A stretch of DNA of 64,000 nt from Actinoplanes sp. NBC_00393 (GTDB lineage: Bacteria; Actinomycetota; Actinomycetes; Mycobacteriales; Micromonosporaceae), in NCBI RefSeq assembly GCF_036053395.1, contig NZ_CP107942.1:3872501-3936500 (forward strand), written 5' to 3'. Within the stretch, counting starts at the first letter, position 1; every line of letters starts with the position of its first letter. Positions 8,077 to 16,304 of the stretch are shown here, in pieces. The position numbers were made by a program, and so were the translations under genes. The notes beneath the pieces are model-generated. The model was not told the DNA's origin, ran no database searches, and worked only from the letters and a program-made list of their open reading frames with translations.

Positions 8077-9429
8077 ATGGCCGTCACCGATGAATCCGAG
8101 CAGATCCGACAGGTGACGGCCTATCCGGGACGGCCGCCGGTCGCGGTCCGCCGCGGCGCCGGGGCGCCGTTCGGCTGGTGGCCGGCGATCTGTGTGGCGC
8201 TGGTCGCCGCCATCGACCGTATCGAGTACAACCTGCTGGCCGGCGCGCTGCCGACGATCCAGGAGGAGTTCGGCTTCAGCGACAGCGCGGGCGGCGCGAT
8301 CGCCACCGCCGGGGCACTCGCCGCGATCGTTCTGCTGCTGCCGGCCGGCAAGCTCGCCGACACCGGCAAACGCACGTGGACCATCTCGGCGATCGTCGCG
8401 ATCTGGGCGCTGCTCACCGTGGGCACCGGCCTGGCCGGCACCTACGCGACCCTTTTCGCGGTACGGGTACTGCTCGGCGCCGCCGGCCAGCTCTACAACC
8501 CGCCGTCGTCCAGCCTGCTCGGCGACCTCTACCCCGGTCCGGGACGGGCCCGCGCGTACGGCTACGAGCGGATGGCCTACTTCGCCGGGCTCCCGATCGG
8601 TGTCATCGCCGGCGGTGCGCTGGCCCAGACCGTCGGCTGGCGCACCGGCTTCTTCCTGGTCGCCGTGCCCGGCATCATCATCGCGCTGCTGGTGCTGACC
8701 GTCCGCGAACCGGTGCGCGGCGTCGGCGACCAGCTCTCCCGCTGGTACAACGACTCCACCGCCGCGGAACAGCAGGCGCCCGGGCAGACCGCCCCGATGC
8801 GGGCGCAGCTGGTCAGCCTGCTGCAGATCCGTACGCTGCGCTCGGTCATCATCGGCCTGAGCATCCTGTTCTTCGGCCTGGGCGGCCTGTTCTTCTGGAT
8901 GCCGTCGTTCTACGCCCGCGAGTTCGACCTGCCCGAGGCGTCGGCGGCGGCGGTCGGCGGCGGGGCCGGGCTGGTCGGCATCGTCGCCGGAATCCTGATC
9001 GGCAGCTGGCTCGGCGACCGCCACCACCAGCAGCGGGTCGCGATCGGCGGCTGGTCACTGCTGTTCGGCACCGTGTTCCTGGCCGGCGCGGTGAGCGTAC
9101 CGATGCTGGCGCCGCAGGCGGTCTGTTTCACCGTGGCCAATGTCGGCTTCGCCGCGGCCATCGCCAACCTGACCGCGGCCAACGCCGACGTGGTCGCCGC
9201 TCATCGCCGTGGCCTGGGCTTCGCGGTGCTGCAGATGCTGGTCACCCTGGGCGGCGCGCTCGGGCCGTGGCTGATCGGTCTCGCCTCCGACGCGACCGGG
9301 TCGCTGCGCTGGGCGTACACCGTGGTGTTGTTGCCCCTGGTGGTGGGCAGTCTGATCGTCTTCCGCGGGCAGCGCACCTACCGTCAGGACGCGGCCGCCG
9401 CCCTCGGCGCACCGGCTGACGACCGATAG
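8077..9429 (+). CDS. Major facilitator superfamily transporter, spinster-like
   Basis: The ATG at 8077 is preceded by GGAGGAG at 8061-8067, so the frame open further upstream is not used. The 450-residue membrane protein has about 12 predicted helices. The first cytoplasmic loop motif is 'GKLADTGKR' (near residue 90) and the second half begins near 'SVIIGLSILFFGLGGLFFW'. A proline-rich central loop separates the halves. The overall look is that of the spinster/hexuronate type of bacterial MFS carriers. The substrate is unknown. It is followed 44 nt later by a small conserved gene and may be transcribed with it. Confidence 0.8.
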   Translation: MAVTDESEQIRQVTAYPGRPPVAVRRGAGAPFGWWPAICVALVAAIDRIEYNLLAGALPTIQEEFGFSDSAGGAIATAGALAAIVLLLPAGKLADTGKRTWTISAIVAIWALLTVGTGLAGTYATLFAVRVLLGAAGQLYNPPSSSLLGDLYPGPGRARAYGYERMAYFAGLPIGVIAGGALAQTVGWRTGFFLVAVPGIIIALLVLTVREPVRGVGDQLSRWYNDSTAAEQQAPGQTAPMRAQLVSLLQIRTLRSVIIGLSILFFGLGGLFFWMPSFYAREFDLPEASAAAVGGGAGLVGIVAGILIGSWLGDRHHQQRVAIGGWSLLFGTVFLAGAVSVPMLAPQAVCFTVANVGFAAAIANLTAANADVVAAHRRGLGFAVLQMLVTLGGALGPWLIGLASDATGSLRWAYTVVLLPLVVGSLIVFRGQRTYRQDAAAALGAPADDR

Positions 9430-9473
9430 CGATCGCCGGCGGCGGGTATGCCGGTGGGGTGGATCGTGTTCGG

Positions 9474-10073
9474 ATGCGCTTCGACGGCTGGATCGCCGGT
9501 CTCGGCACCGCGAGCGGAACCCGGCTGGTGGTGGGTCACTGGCCGGACTCGCCGTTCGGGCCGGTCACCGACGTCATGGTCGAGCATGGCGACGGCAGCC
9601 GTCTGCTGCTGGCCCCGACCGGGGAGCTCGGCCGGTTCGTCGCCGACACCTACGCGTTCGACCAGGTAGAGGTCGTGCCGGTCGAGGTGCGGCAAACCGG
9701 GCCGGCGTGGACGGTCACGGCCGGTCCGCTCGCGCTGCAGTTCGCGACCGGCGGCCGTGGCGCGCTGGGCCGGCTGCTGCGCGCGGTGCCGCCGCCGCTG
9801 GCCCGGCAGCTGCCGTGGGTGCGCCTGATCGACGTGCCCGCCCGGCTGCTGCCCGGTGTGCGCACGTACGGCAGCGCCGGCAACGGGCGCCGCGAGTGGT
9901 ACGCCGTGCAGGACCTGCACCGGATCACCACCGCCACCGCCGTGCTCGACGGCGCCGGCCTGGGGCCGCTCACCGCCATCGACCCGCCGGTCCGCTTCGG
10001 TTTCGGCTCGACGCCGCGCTTCCCTGCCCTGGTCCGCGTCACCACCACCGTCGAGCTCCCGTCGGCTGGCTGA
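9474..10073 (+). CDS. Conserved hypothetical protein
   Basis: A soluble protein of about 199 residues beginning MRFDGWIAGLGTASG. There is no signal peptide or membrane helix, and it has a mixed beta-rich composition. An alternative GTG at 9459 adds five codons; a G-rich stretch at 9453-9459 serves the ATG at 9474 better. I do not recognise an enzyme family or catalytic motif. Features visible are a 'VVGHWPDSPFGPVTDVMVEH' segment, suggesting a conserved domain, and a C-terminal 'PPVRFGFGSTPRFPALVRVTT' stretch. It lies between the MFS gene and the Zur-box locus. Confidence 0.6.
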   Translation: MRFDGWIAGLGTASGTRLVVGHWPDSPFGPVTDVMVEHGDGSRLLLAPTGELGRFVADTYAFDQVEVVPVEVRQTGPAWTVTAGPLALQFATGGRGALGRLLRAVPPPLARQLPWVRLIDVPARLLPGVRTYGSAGNGRREWYAVQDLHRITTATAVLDGAGLGPLTAIDPPVRFGFGSTPRFPALVRVTTTVELPSAG

Positions 10074-10099
10074 CAGGACTTCCCCGACCCGCTTTACAA

Positions 10100-10114
10100 T
10101 GAAAACCATTTCCA
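10100..10114. promoter_or_regulatory. Zur-type operator upstream of the L32-like gene
   Basis: The 15-bp imperfect palindrome TGAAAACCATTTCCA closely matches the actinobacterial Zur box pattern (TGAAAATGATTTTCA-like, 7-1-7 symmetry). It lies 40 bp before the start of the L32-like reading frame, in the usual place for zinc-starvation control of alternative ribosomal proteins and CobW-type metallochaperones. The gene content downstream supports the call. Confidence 0.72.
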
Positions 10115-10153
10115 ACAAGATAGGGGCAACGAGTTCCGACAGACGAGGAAACC

Positions 10154-10402
10154 ATGGCTGTCCCGAAGCGGCGCACCTCGCGCGCCAACACCCGCCACCG
10201 CCGCGCCGGCAGTCTCCTCTGGCTGGCCACCCGGCCCGCCGTGATCGGGCTCTGGTCGCAGGCCGGTCCGCACGGCCACTGCGACCCGGCCGGCGTCTCC
10301 GGTGACTGGCGGGAACCGGTAGCCGGTGAGGACGGGTGGCGTACGCTGCCAGATCCGTTCCCGGCCTGGCAGTGGGAGGACGCTCATGGTCACCCGCAAT
10401 GA
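10154..10402 (+). pseudogene. rpmF: Chimeric ORF: ribosomal protein L32 N-terminus joined to a CobW C-terminal remnant
   Basis: The first 18 residues (MAVPKRRTSRANTRHRRA) are a textbook bacterial L32 N-terminus. The remaining 64 residues do not continue as L32: the expected 'QWKA' and the rest of the protein are absent. Instead they resemble the end of a CobW/ZNG1-type GTPase ('LLWLATRPAVIGLWSQAG', then 'WRTLPDPFPAWQWED'). The simplest reading is a deletion that fused a Zur-controlled rpmF to the 3' end of a cobW-like gene, with a second deletion inside the CobW part. The ORF keeps its ribosome site (ACGAGGA) and Zur box, and could make an 82-residue hybrid. Whether the L32 tail can still enter ribosomes is unknown. 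Confidence 0.65.
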
Positions 10403-11309
10403 CGTGCTCTGCGGCTTCTGGCCGCACGCGACCGAGCAGGCCGCCCGCACCCTTCCCGGCGATCCGCACGTCGCCGCCCAGAACCGGGAGCCCGACCAGA
10501 TCCGCGCCGCCTGGCAGGCCCACCCGGCCGGCCCGCCACCGAGCATCACCACCGTCGTCCCCGCCGACCTGCTGCTGGACGGCCTGACCGACGAGACCAC
10601 CCTGCGCGACGTCGGCCTGCAGCAGGACGCCGCCGACACCCGCAGCATCGGTGACCTGGTGGCGCGGCAGATCGAACAGGCCGACACCGTCCTGCTGACC
10701 GGCGACGCCGACCTCGACGACGCGTGGGAGGCCGAGCAGCTGCGGGTGCTGCTGCGCCGCCTCGCCCCGTGGACGGACCGCCGGCGGCCCGGCGAGCCGG
10801 TCGCGGCGGTGACCAGAGGACTGCGCGGGTACGCCGTCGGCGCCCACGAACCGGTGCCCGAGCACGGCGTCGCCGCCTGCGTGTTCCGCGCCCGCCGCCC
10901 ACTGCATCCCGGCCGCCTGCACGACGCCCTGGACGAGGTCACCGACGGGGTGCTGCGCTCACGCGGCCACTTCTGGCTGGCGAGTCGCCCCGACCTGGTG
11001 ATGACGTGGGAGTCGGCCGGCGGTCTCACGCTCGGCCCGCACAGCGGCTGGCTGGCCGAGCTGCCCGACGAGCACTGGGCGGAGGTCGATCCGGAACGCC
11101 GGCTGGCCGCGACGCTGGACTGGGATCCGTACTACGGCGACCGGCACCATCAGCTGGCGTTCGTCGGCATCGACCTGGACCCGGTCCGGATCCACCGCAC
11201 GCTGGACCGGTGCCTGCTCACCGACGACGAGCTGTCCCGCGGCGAGCAGCACTGGCGCGCGTTGCCGGACCCGTTCCGCCGCACCTACCTCACGCGGGCT
11301 CAGCCGTGA
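10386..11309 (+). CDS. CobW-related metallochaperone-like protein, N-terminally shortened
   Basis: The ATG at 10386 follows GGGAGG and overlaps the previous ORF by 17 nt. The 307-residue protein carries the central and C-terminal parts of the CobW/ZNG1-like family: 'SITTVVPADLLLDGL', 'QIEQADTVLLTG', then the CobW_C domain from about residue 190 ('VFRARRPLHPGRLHDAL', 'GHFWLASRPDLV', 'WDPYYGDRHHQLAFVGIDLD'). No Walker A loop is visible, and the N-terminus is shorter than usual, so GTPase activity is doubtful. Some actinobacterial relatives naturally lack a canonical P-loop. The Zur box upstream suggests a zinc-starvation role. Its end overlaps the convergent sortase gene by 20 nt. Confidence 0.72.
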   Translation: MVTRNDVLCGFWPHATEQAARTLPGDPHVAAQNREPDQIRAAWQAHPAGPPPSITTVVPADLLLDGLTDETTLRDVGLQQDAADTRSIGDLVARQIEQADTVLLTGDADLDDAWEAEQLRVLLRRLAPWTDRRRPGEPVAAVTRGLRGYAVGAHEPVPEHGVAACVFRARRPLHPGRLHDALDEVTDGVLRSRGHFWLASRPDLVMTWESAGGLTLGPHSGWLAELPDEHWAEVDPERRLAATLDWDPYYGDRHHQLAFVGIDLDPVRIHRTLDRCLLTDDELSRGEQHWRALPDPFRRTYLTRAQP

Positions 11310-11955
11310 TCACCACGTTGTCGCGGTAGTGGCGGGTCTCCGCGTCGAACGGGCCGCCGCAGGTGATCAGGGTGAGCCGGGTGGCGCCGTCGCGGGCGAA
11401 GTACCTGTCCAGCGGGATGGCTGTCTTGCGGTACCGCTCGCGGGCGACGACCTTGAACTCGCGGCTCTGCCGGCCGGGGCCGACGAGCGTCACCGGGTCA
11501 CCGGCGTCCAGCGTGCCGAGCCGGAAGAACGCCCCGTCGCCCTGCTCGGCGCTGTCCACGTGCCCGGCGATGACGACGGAACCGGCGGACGCGGAGAACC
11601 CCGGCCCGTACCGGTACCAGCCGACCCGGTCGACGCTCGGCGGGACAGCGAAGTCACCGGTCGCGGCGTCGATGCCGACGGGGTCGACGGTGGCGTCCAG
11701 GTCCAGGGCGGGGATCCGCAGCCGGGTGGGCGCGTCCACGGCGGCAGCCGCCGGCAGCGTGCCGTCCTGGACGCGCACCGACGGCGGGGCGGTGGACGCC
11801 AGCGCCGTGACCGCGGGGGCGCCGAAGTCTTCCGCGGGCTGCGACCGGCAGGCGACGAGGGTGGCGCCGGTGGTCAGCACCAGGCCGGACGCCAGCAGGA
11901 GCAGGGCACGCCCCGGCGAACGCCGGGACGTGCCCGTGCGGGCGCCGATGCTCAT
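11290..11955 (-). CDS. Class F sortase
   Basis: A 221-residue protein with an N-terminal signal anchor (about residues 14-36, 'ALLLLASGLVLTTGATLVAC'). The sortase barrel spans about 75-221. The catalytic residues are visible: His in 'VVIAGHVDS', Cys in 'LTLITCGGPF' and Arg in 'ETRHYRDNVVI'. Class F enzymes are typical of actinobacteria; their substrates and motifs are poorly defined. The start overlaps the DUF4397 stop by ATGA, so the two are co-translated. The DUF4397 protein, with a C-terminal membrane helix and basic tail, is the obvious candidate partner or substrate, although no LPxTG motif is seen in it. Confidence 0.9.
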   Translation of the reverse strand: MSIGARTGTSRRSPGRALLLLASGLVLTTGATLVACRSQPAEDFGAPAVTALASTAPPSVRVQDGTLPAAAAVDAPTRLRIPALDLDATVDPVGIDAATGDFAVPPSVDRVGWYRYGPGFSASAGSVVIAGHVDSAEQGDGAFFRLGTLDAGDPVTLVGPGRQSREFKVVARERYRKTAIPLDRYFARDGATRLTLITCGGPFDAETRHYRDNVVITAEPA

Positions 11956-12773
11956 CGACGGCCGGTGGCCAGCCGGAACAGCCCGAACAGGGCCAGCACG
12001 ATGCCGACCGCCCCGGCGCCGTACCAGGGCAGCCCGGCGGTACGGTCGGCGCGGCCGCCGTCGCCGCTGGGCACCCCGCCGGGCGCCGAGTGCAGGCCTT
12101 CGATGGTCTGCGACACGATGTCGAGCGTCTCGTCCTCGGCCGAGCCGACCGCGTACACGATGGTCGCGGTGCCTTCGCCCAGGTCGAGGTCGGCCGGGCC
12201 GAGCACCCGGTTCGAGGTGCCGGCCAGCACGACGTCGGCGGTGACCGTGCCGGCGTCGAGGTCGGCCTTGGCCTCGTTCGGGTTGGTCAGGTCCTCGAAG
12301 ACCGGGTCGCCGCCGGCGCGCACGTCGACGGCCGGGGCCGCGGCGGTGTGCCGGACGATCAGCCGGGCCTTGCCGGCGCCGAGCTTGGCGGTGTCGTTGG
12401 CGAACGGCGTCAGCGCCGGCTCGCCGCCCTCGTTGAGGTGGGCGACGAGGCTGAGGTTGGCGTCGCCGGGCACCTCGGCGTCGTCGACGGTGAGCAGGGC
12501 GTTGCCGATCGCGTCGCCGGGTTTGGTGAGCGCGATGTCGTACTGGCCGGCGGGCAGGCTCAGCGGGCCGGCGACCTTACCGGGCTGGAAGTCGGGGATC
12601 GTCTTCTCGCCGTTGACGTAGACGTCGACCGGCTGGCCGGGGATGCCGTGCACGACTGTGACCTGCGAGTTCGCCTTGGCGTACGCCGGTGAACTGAACG
12701 AGACCGCGGTGCCGAGAGCCAGCAGGGTGAGCGTGCCGACCGCAGCGGCACGCCGGACGGGCAGATTGCGCAT
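11952..12773 (-). CDS. Secreted DUF4397 protein with C-terminal membrane anchor
   Basis: A 273-residue protein. It has a signal peptide (residues 1-32, 'SFSSPAYA'), two beta-sandwich DUF4397-like halves (about 35-120 and 125-215; the first begins 'SQVTVVHGIPGQPVDVYVNG'), a low-complexity linker, and a C-terminal helix 'GAGAVGIVLALFGLF' ending in RLATGRR. The layout is that of a cell-surface protein displayed from the membrane or wall. The downstream overlapping sortase supports a surface role. AGGAG precedes the ATG, and an inverted repeat lies just upstream. Confidence 0.88.
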   Translation of the reverse strand: MRNLPVRRAAAVGTLTLLALGTAVSFSSPAYAKANSQVTVVHGIPGQPVDVYVNGEKTIPDFQPGKVAGPLSLPAGQYDIALTKPGDAIGNALLTVDDAEVPGDANLSLVAHLNEGGEPALTPFANDTAKLGAGKARLIVRHTAAAPAVDVRAGGDPVFEDLTNPNEAKADLDAGTVTADVVLAGTSNRVLGPADLDLGEGTATIVYAVGSAEDETLDIVSQTIEGLHSAPGGVPSGDGGRADRTAGLPWYGAGAVGIVLALFGLFRLATGRR

Positions 12774-12783
12774 CGAGACTCCT

Positions 12784-12816
12784 GAACGGGCGTCATGAAA
12801 TTCGGTACGCCCGTTC
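12784..12816. promoter_or_regulatory. Inverted repeat between the diguanylate cyclase and the DUF4397 gene
   Basis: A perfect 10-bp inverted repeat (GAACGGGCGT...ACGCCCGTTC, 13-nt loop) sits immediately upstream of the DUF4397 ribosome site. It could be the terminator of the diguanylate cyclase gene ending at 12852, or a leader hairpin or operator for the sortase operon. The sequence does not decide between these. Confidence 0.5.
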
Positions 12817-12851
12817 CTTCGTCCCGGCGGCTGTCGATGGATGCAGCCGGT

Positions 12852-14288
12852 TCACCGCGCGGTGCCGGCCAGCACCCAGCGGCCGCGGCCCTGCTTCTTC
12901 GCCTCGTACATCGCCATGTCGGCGGTGCGCAGCACGTCGGTGTCGTGTGCCGGCGCGTCCGGGCCGTACGCCGCGATGCCCACGCTGACCCCGATGTCCA
13001 GCAGCTCCCCGCGGAACGGGATCGGCTGGGCCACGTCGGCGAGCACGCGCTCGGCGAGCCGGATCGCGTCGGCCTGCGGCAGGTCCGGGCAGCACAGCAC
13101 GAACTCGTCGCCGCCGAGGCGGACGACCAGGTCGGTGGCGCGCACCGCGCCGGACAGCCGCTGCGCGACGGCGGCCAGCACGGCGTCGCCGGCCTGGTGG
13201 CCGTACGTGTCGTTGACCTGCTTGAAGCCGTCCAGGTCGAGGTAGAGCACGGCGACCGGGCCGGTGCGCCGCGGCATCAGGCGTTCCAGTTCGCTGGTGA
13301 GCACGGCCCGGTTGGCCAGGCCGGTCAGCGGATCGTGCCGGACCTGGTACGCCAGCTGCGCCTGGGCCTTCTCCTGCTCGCGGACCGCGATGGTGAAGCG
13401 GGTCAGCACGAAACCGGTGCTCAGCGCGGTGGCGAGCAGGGCGACGACCGCGCCGCGTTCGACGCCGGACTGCAGCAGGGTGAGGGTGGGCGCGGCCAGG
13501 AAGGCGACGCCGAGGAACACCACCCGCGACGGGTGCAGCACGTTCACCTGCTGCCCGGGGCTGGTCAGCTCGGCGCGCCGCGGGTGCAGGCAGGCCGCGA
13601 TGATCAGCGCGTTGCCGAGCATGATCAGCGGTCCGATCCGGGCCACCAGGGCGTAGTCCAGCACGTACGGCAGGACGTTGTAGGCGATGTCGATGGCCAG
13701 GTACAGCGTCACGGCCGCGAGCAGCAGCCGAGTCGGCGTGCCCCGGTCGCCGGGCGACAGGGCGATGAACAGCACCGCGGCCAGCAGCACCACGTCGGCG
13801 ATCGGGTACAGCGCCGGGATGACCGTCTCGGCCAGCGTGTATCCCGCGCCGAGGTTCGGCAGGATCAGGTACTGCCAGCTCGCCAGCCCGGCGGCCACGG
13901 TCAGGGTGAGCCCGTCGAGCACGGCGCTGCGCAGCCGGCCGGGCGCGCGGCGGCGGGCCATCATGGTCAGCGCCACCGCCAGCAGCGGGTATCCGGCCAG
14001 CCAGCAGGCGTCGGCGACGCCGACCGGCGGCACGCTGGACAGGTAGTAGTAGACGAGCTCGATGGTGTCGCCGGCCAGCCACAGCGTCTGGGCGGCGGCG
14101 ACCAGCACCCACGGCCGGCGCTCGGCTCCCGGCGGCGTGCGGCGCACGGCCAGCCAGGCCACGACGCACAGCGCCGTGTAGGTGAGCAGGTAGAGGACGT
14201 TGCCGAGCGTCGAGTCGTACGTCACGACCAGCCCGGCGACCGCCGCCGCCGCGACGCCGAGCAACAGCCAGATGTTGCGGGTTGCCAT
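12852..14288 (-). CDS. Membrane diguanylate cyclase (GGDEF)
   Basis: The ATG at 14288 gives 478 residues. The N-terminal 300 residues form about eight to nine membrane helices, a sensor of unknown ligand. A short linker follows ('REQEKAQAQLAYQVRHDPLTG'), then a GGDEF domain at about 320-475. The catalytic signature is intact ('VVRLGGDEFVLC'), with the usual 'DLDGFKQVNDTYGH' metal and substrate region, so c-di-GMP synthesis is expected. No EAL domain is present. The long minus frame reaching upstream to 15248 is a shadow over folE and pabB. A second c-di-GMP protein is encoded at 21610-24063. Confidence 0.92.
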   Translation of the reverse strand: MATRNIWLLLGVAAAAVAGLVVTYDSTLGNVLYLLTYTALCVVAWLAVRRTPPGAERRPWVLVAAAQTLWLAGDTIELVYYYLSSVPPVGVADACWLAGYPLLAVALTMMARRRAPGRLRSAVLDGLTLTVAAGLASWQYLILPNLGAGYTLAETVIPALYPIADVVLLAAVLFIALSPGDRGTPTRLLLAAVTLYLAIDIAYNVLPYVLDYALVARIGPLIMLGNALIIAACLHPRRAELTSPGQQVNVLHPSRVVFLGVAFLAAPTLTLLQSGVERGAVVALLATALSTGFVLTRFTIAVREQEKAQAQLAYQVRHDPLTGLANRAVLTSELERLMPRRTGPVAVLYLDLDGFKQVNDTYGHQAGDAVLAAVAQRLSGAVRATDLVVRLGGDEFVLCCPDLPQADAIRLAERVLADVAQPIPFRGELLDIGVSVGIAAYGPDAPAHDTDVLRTADMAMYEAKKQGRGRWVLAGTAR

Positions 14289-14341
14289 GCCTGCAGACGT
14301 CGGCAGGCGCGGCCCGGACCTGGGCAGATGTCCCGGTGGTC

Positions 14342-14926
14342 TCAGCCACACCCGCGGACGATGGCCAGGAACTCCTGCCGGGAGCGCACGTCGCGGCGCA
14401 GCGTGCCGAGCATGGTGGAGGTGACCGTGCTGGAGCCGATGGCCTGCACGCCGCGCAGGCTCATGCAGGTGTGCTCGGCCTCGAGGAGCACGCCGACGCC
14501 CTGCGGGTGCAGCTGTTCGTCGAGCCAGCCGGCGACCTGTTTGGTGAGGCGTTCCTGCACCTGCGGGCGCAGCGCGAAGTGTTCGACGACGCGGGCCAGC
14601 TTGGACAGCCCGAGGATCCGTTCGCCGGGTAGATACCCGACGGCGGCGCGGCCGAAGAACGGCAGCAGGTGGTGTTCGCACACCGACCGGAACGGGATGT
14701 CGCGGGCGATCACCAGTTCGTCGTAGTCGCCGTCGTTGGGGAACGTGGTCAGGTCGAACGGCCGGGGCGTGAAGAACTCGGCGTACGCCTTGGCCATCCG
14801 CAGCGGCGTGTTGCGCATGCTCTCGTCGTGGGTGCCGACGCCGAGGGCGTGCAGAAACTGCTGCGCCGCCTGCTCGGCCGCGCCGAGGTCGATACCGCTG
14901 TCGATGCCGGGAACGGTGGCGGTCAT
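14342..14926 (-). CDS. folE: GTP cyclohydrolase I (type IA)
   Basis: A 194-residue protein from the ATG at 14926. The zinc and active-site segments are intact: 'SVCEHHLLPFFGRAAVGY' in the middle and 'LLEAEHTCMSLRG' towards the end, matching Cys and His ligands of the enzyme. It converts GTP to dihydroneopterin triphosphate, the first step of folate and pterin synthesis. It overlaps the pabB stop by ATGA, so the operon pairs the pterin and p-aminobenzoate branches. The C-terminus is complete. It could also feed a specialised pterin or deazapurine pathway, but the pabB neighbour favours folate. Confidence 0.95.
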   Translation of the reverse strand: MTATVPGIDSGIDLGAAEQAAQQFLHALGVGTHDESMRNTPLRMAKAYAEFFTPRPFDLTTFPNDGDYDELVIARDIPFRSVCEHHLLPFFGRAAVGYLPGERILGLSKLARVVEHFALRPQVQERLTKQVAGWLDEQLHPQGVGVLLEAEHTCMSLRGVQAIGSSTVTSTMLGTLRRDVRSRQEFLAIVRGCG

Positions 14927-16065
14927 CTCGGTCCTGTCTGCTGGGCGGCGCTGAGCACCGCGGCCTTGCTGAGCAGTTCGGCATGCTCGGCGCCGGCTTC
15001 GGAGTCCCAGGTGATGCCGCCGCCGGCCCCGTAGACGGCGGTCGCCGTGGCCCGGTCGACGACCACGGTGCGGATGGCGACGCTGAACCGGGCCCGGAAG
15101 CCGGCCGAGGGCGGGGCGACGACGCCGATCGCGCCGCAGTACACGCCGCGCGGCCCGCTCTCCAGTTCGCGGATGATCTGCATGCTGCGCGCCTTCGGCG
15201 CTCCGGTGATCGATCCGCACGGGAACAGGGCCGCGAAGATCTCGGCAAGACCGCATCCGGTACGCAACCGCGCGCTGATCTCCGAGGTGAGCTGCCACAG
15301 CGTCGGGTAGCGCTCCAGGCGGAACAGTTCGGTCACCCGTACGCTGCCGCAGGCCGCGATCCGGCCCAGGTCGTTGCGGAGCAGGTCGACGATCATCAGG
15401 TTCTCGGCCTGGTCCTTGACGCTGGTTTGCAGGCGCTGCCCGTACCCGATGTCCTCGTCGTGGTTGCGGCCGCGCCCGATCGTGCCCTTCATCGGCCGGG
15501 TGCGGATGTCCTCGCCCACCCACTCGAAGAACAGCTCGGGGCTCGCGCTGGCCACGGCGAACCGCCCGACATCCAGATACGCGTGGTGGGCGCCCTGCTG
15601 CGCACCGGCCAGCGCCGCGTACAGCTCCAGCGGGTCACCGACGTCGTTCGCGCGCAGCCGGTCGGTGACATTGACCTGGTACACGTCGCCGGCCGCGATG
15701 TGCTCGCGCGCCCGGCCGACCGCGGCCGCATGCTCGGCGGCCGACCAGCCCGGCGTCCACGCCGCCCGCCACCCAGCGCCGGCCGCCGCGATCGGCGCGG
15801 CCGGCGACGGCGCGTCACCGATCCCGAAGCAGGCCACCGGCGGCTCTGCCCCGGTGGGCAGCGCAGTCACCAGAGCCGGGTCGAATCCCGGCGCCGCCTC
15901 GTAGCCGACGTACCCGAACGCCCAGCCGCCGGCCGCCGTCGCCGCCTCGACCTCGCGCAGCACCCCGGGCACGTCCGCAGCGCGTTCCGCGGTCAGGACG
16001 TGCCGCGGCGACCCGAACACCAGGGCCCGCCCGGCGGTGAAGTCGTCGAACCGCGCCCCGTTCAC
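14923..16065 (-). CDS. pabB: Aminodeoxychorismate synthase component I
   Basis: A 380-residue chorismate-binding enzyme. The conserved parts are '[13 protein letters not shown]' (about 145), 'SASPELFFE', '[11 protein letters not shown]' with the PIKGT-like loop, '[15 protein letters not shown]', and '[18 protein letters not shown]' near 290. The PMKGT loop with lysine fits aminodeoxychorismate synthase better than anthranilate synthase. With a glutaminase partner (pabA, not in the window) it forms 4-amino-4-deoxychorismate for folate. Both ends overlap neighbours by four bases (folE downstream, folD remnant upstream). The short N-terminal domain is typical of actinobacterial PabB. Confidence 0.9.
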   Translation of the reverse strand: MNGARFDDFTAGRALVFGSPRHVLTAERAADVPGVLREVEAATAAGGWAFGYVGYEAAPGFDPALVTALPTGAEPPVACFGIGDAPSPAAPIAAAGAGWRAAWTPGWSAAEHAAAVGRAREHIAAGDVYQVNVTDRLRANDVGDPLELYAALAGAQQGAHHAYLDVGRFAVASASPELFFEWVGEDIRTRPMKGTIGRGRNHDEDIGYGQRLQTSVKDQAENLMIVDLLRNDLGRIAACGSVRVTELFRLERYPTLWQLTSEISARLRTGCGLAEIFAALFPCGSITGAPKARSMQIIRELESGPRGVYCGAIGVVAPPSAGFRARFSVAIRTVVVDRATATAVYGAGGGITWDSEAGAEHAELLSKAAVLSAAQQTGPR

Positions 16066-16304
16066 CGCGCGGCCCGCAACGTGTTCACCATCAGCATCGC
16101 GATGGTCATCGGGCCGACCCCGCCGGGCACCGGGGTGACGCGGGCGGCGATCCCGTCGAGTTCGGCGGTGCGCACGTCACCGGCGAGCCCGTCCGGGGTG
16201 CGGTGGATGCCCACGTCGATCACGGTGGCGCCGGGTTTCACGTGCTCGGCGCCGATCAGCCCGCGTACACCGGTGGCGACCACCAGGATGTCGGCGCTGC
16301 GCCG
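16062..16304 (-). pseudogene. folD: 3' remnant of folD (methylene-THF dehydrogenase/cyclohydrolase)
   Basis: Only the last 80 or so residues of FolD are present: '[22 protein letters not shown]', '[12 protein letters not shown]', and the terminal signature '[21 protein letters not shown]'. The catalytic N-terminal domain and most of the NAD(P) domain are gone. The 5' edge at about 16304 runs directly into the 3'-truncated LacI-type gene. The intact stop overlaps the pabB start (ATGA), which shows that folD-pabB-folE was once an operon. A GTG at 16283 could start a 73-residue peptide, with no expected activity. Confidence 0.85.

Noticed and set aside
12852..15248. A continuous 798-codon minus-strand frame
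   Set aside because: Only the part from 14288 is the diguanylate cyclase. The upstream part is an antisense-like, Arg/Pro-rich frame over folE and pabB, whose own frames carry clear enzyme motifs.
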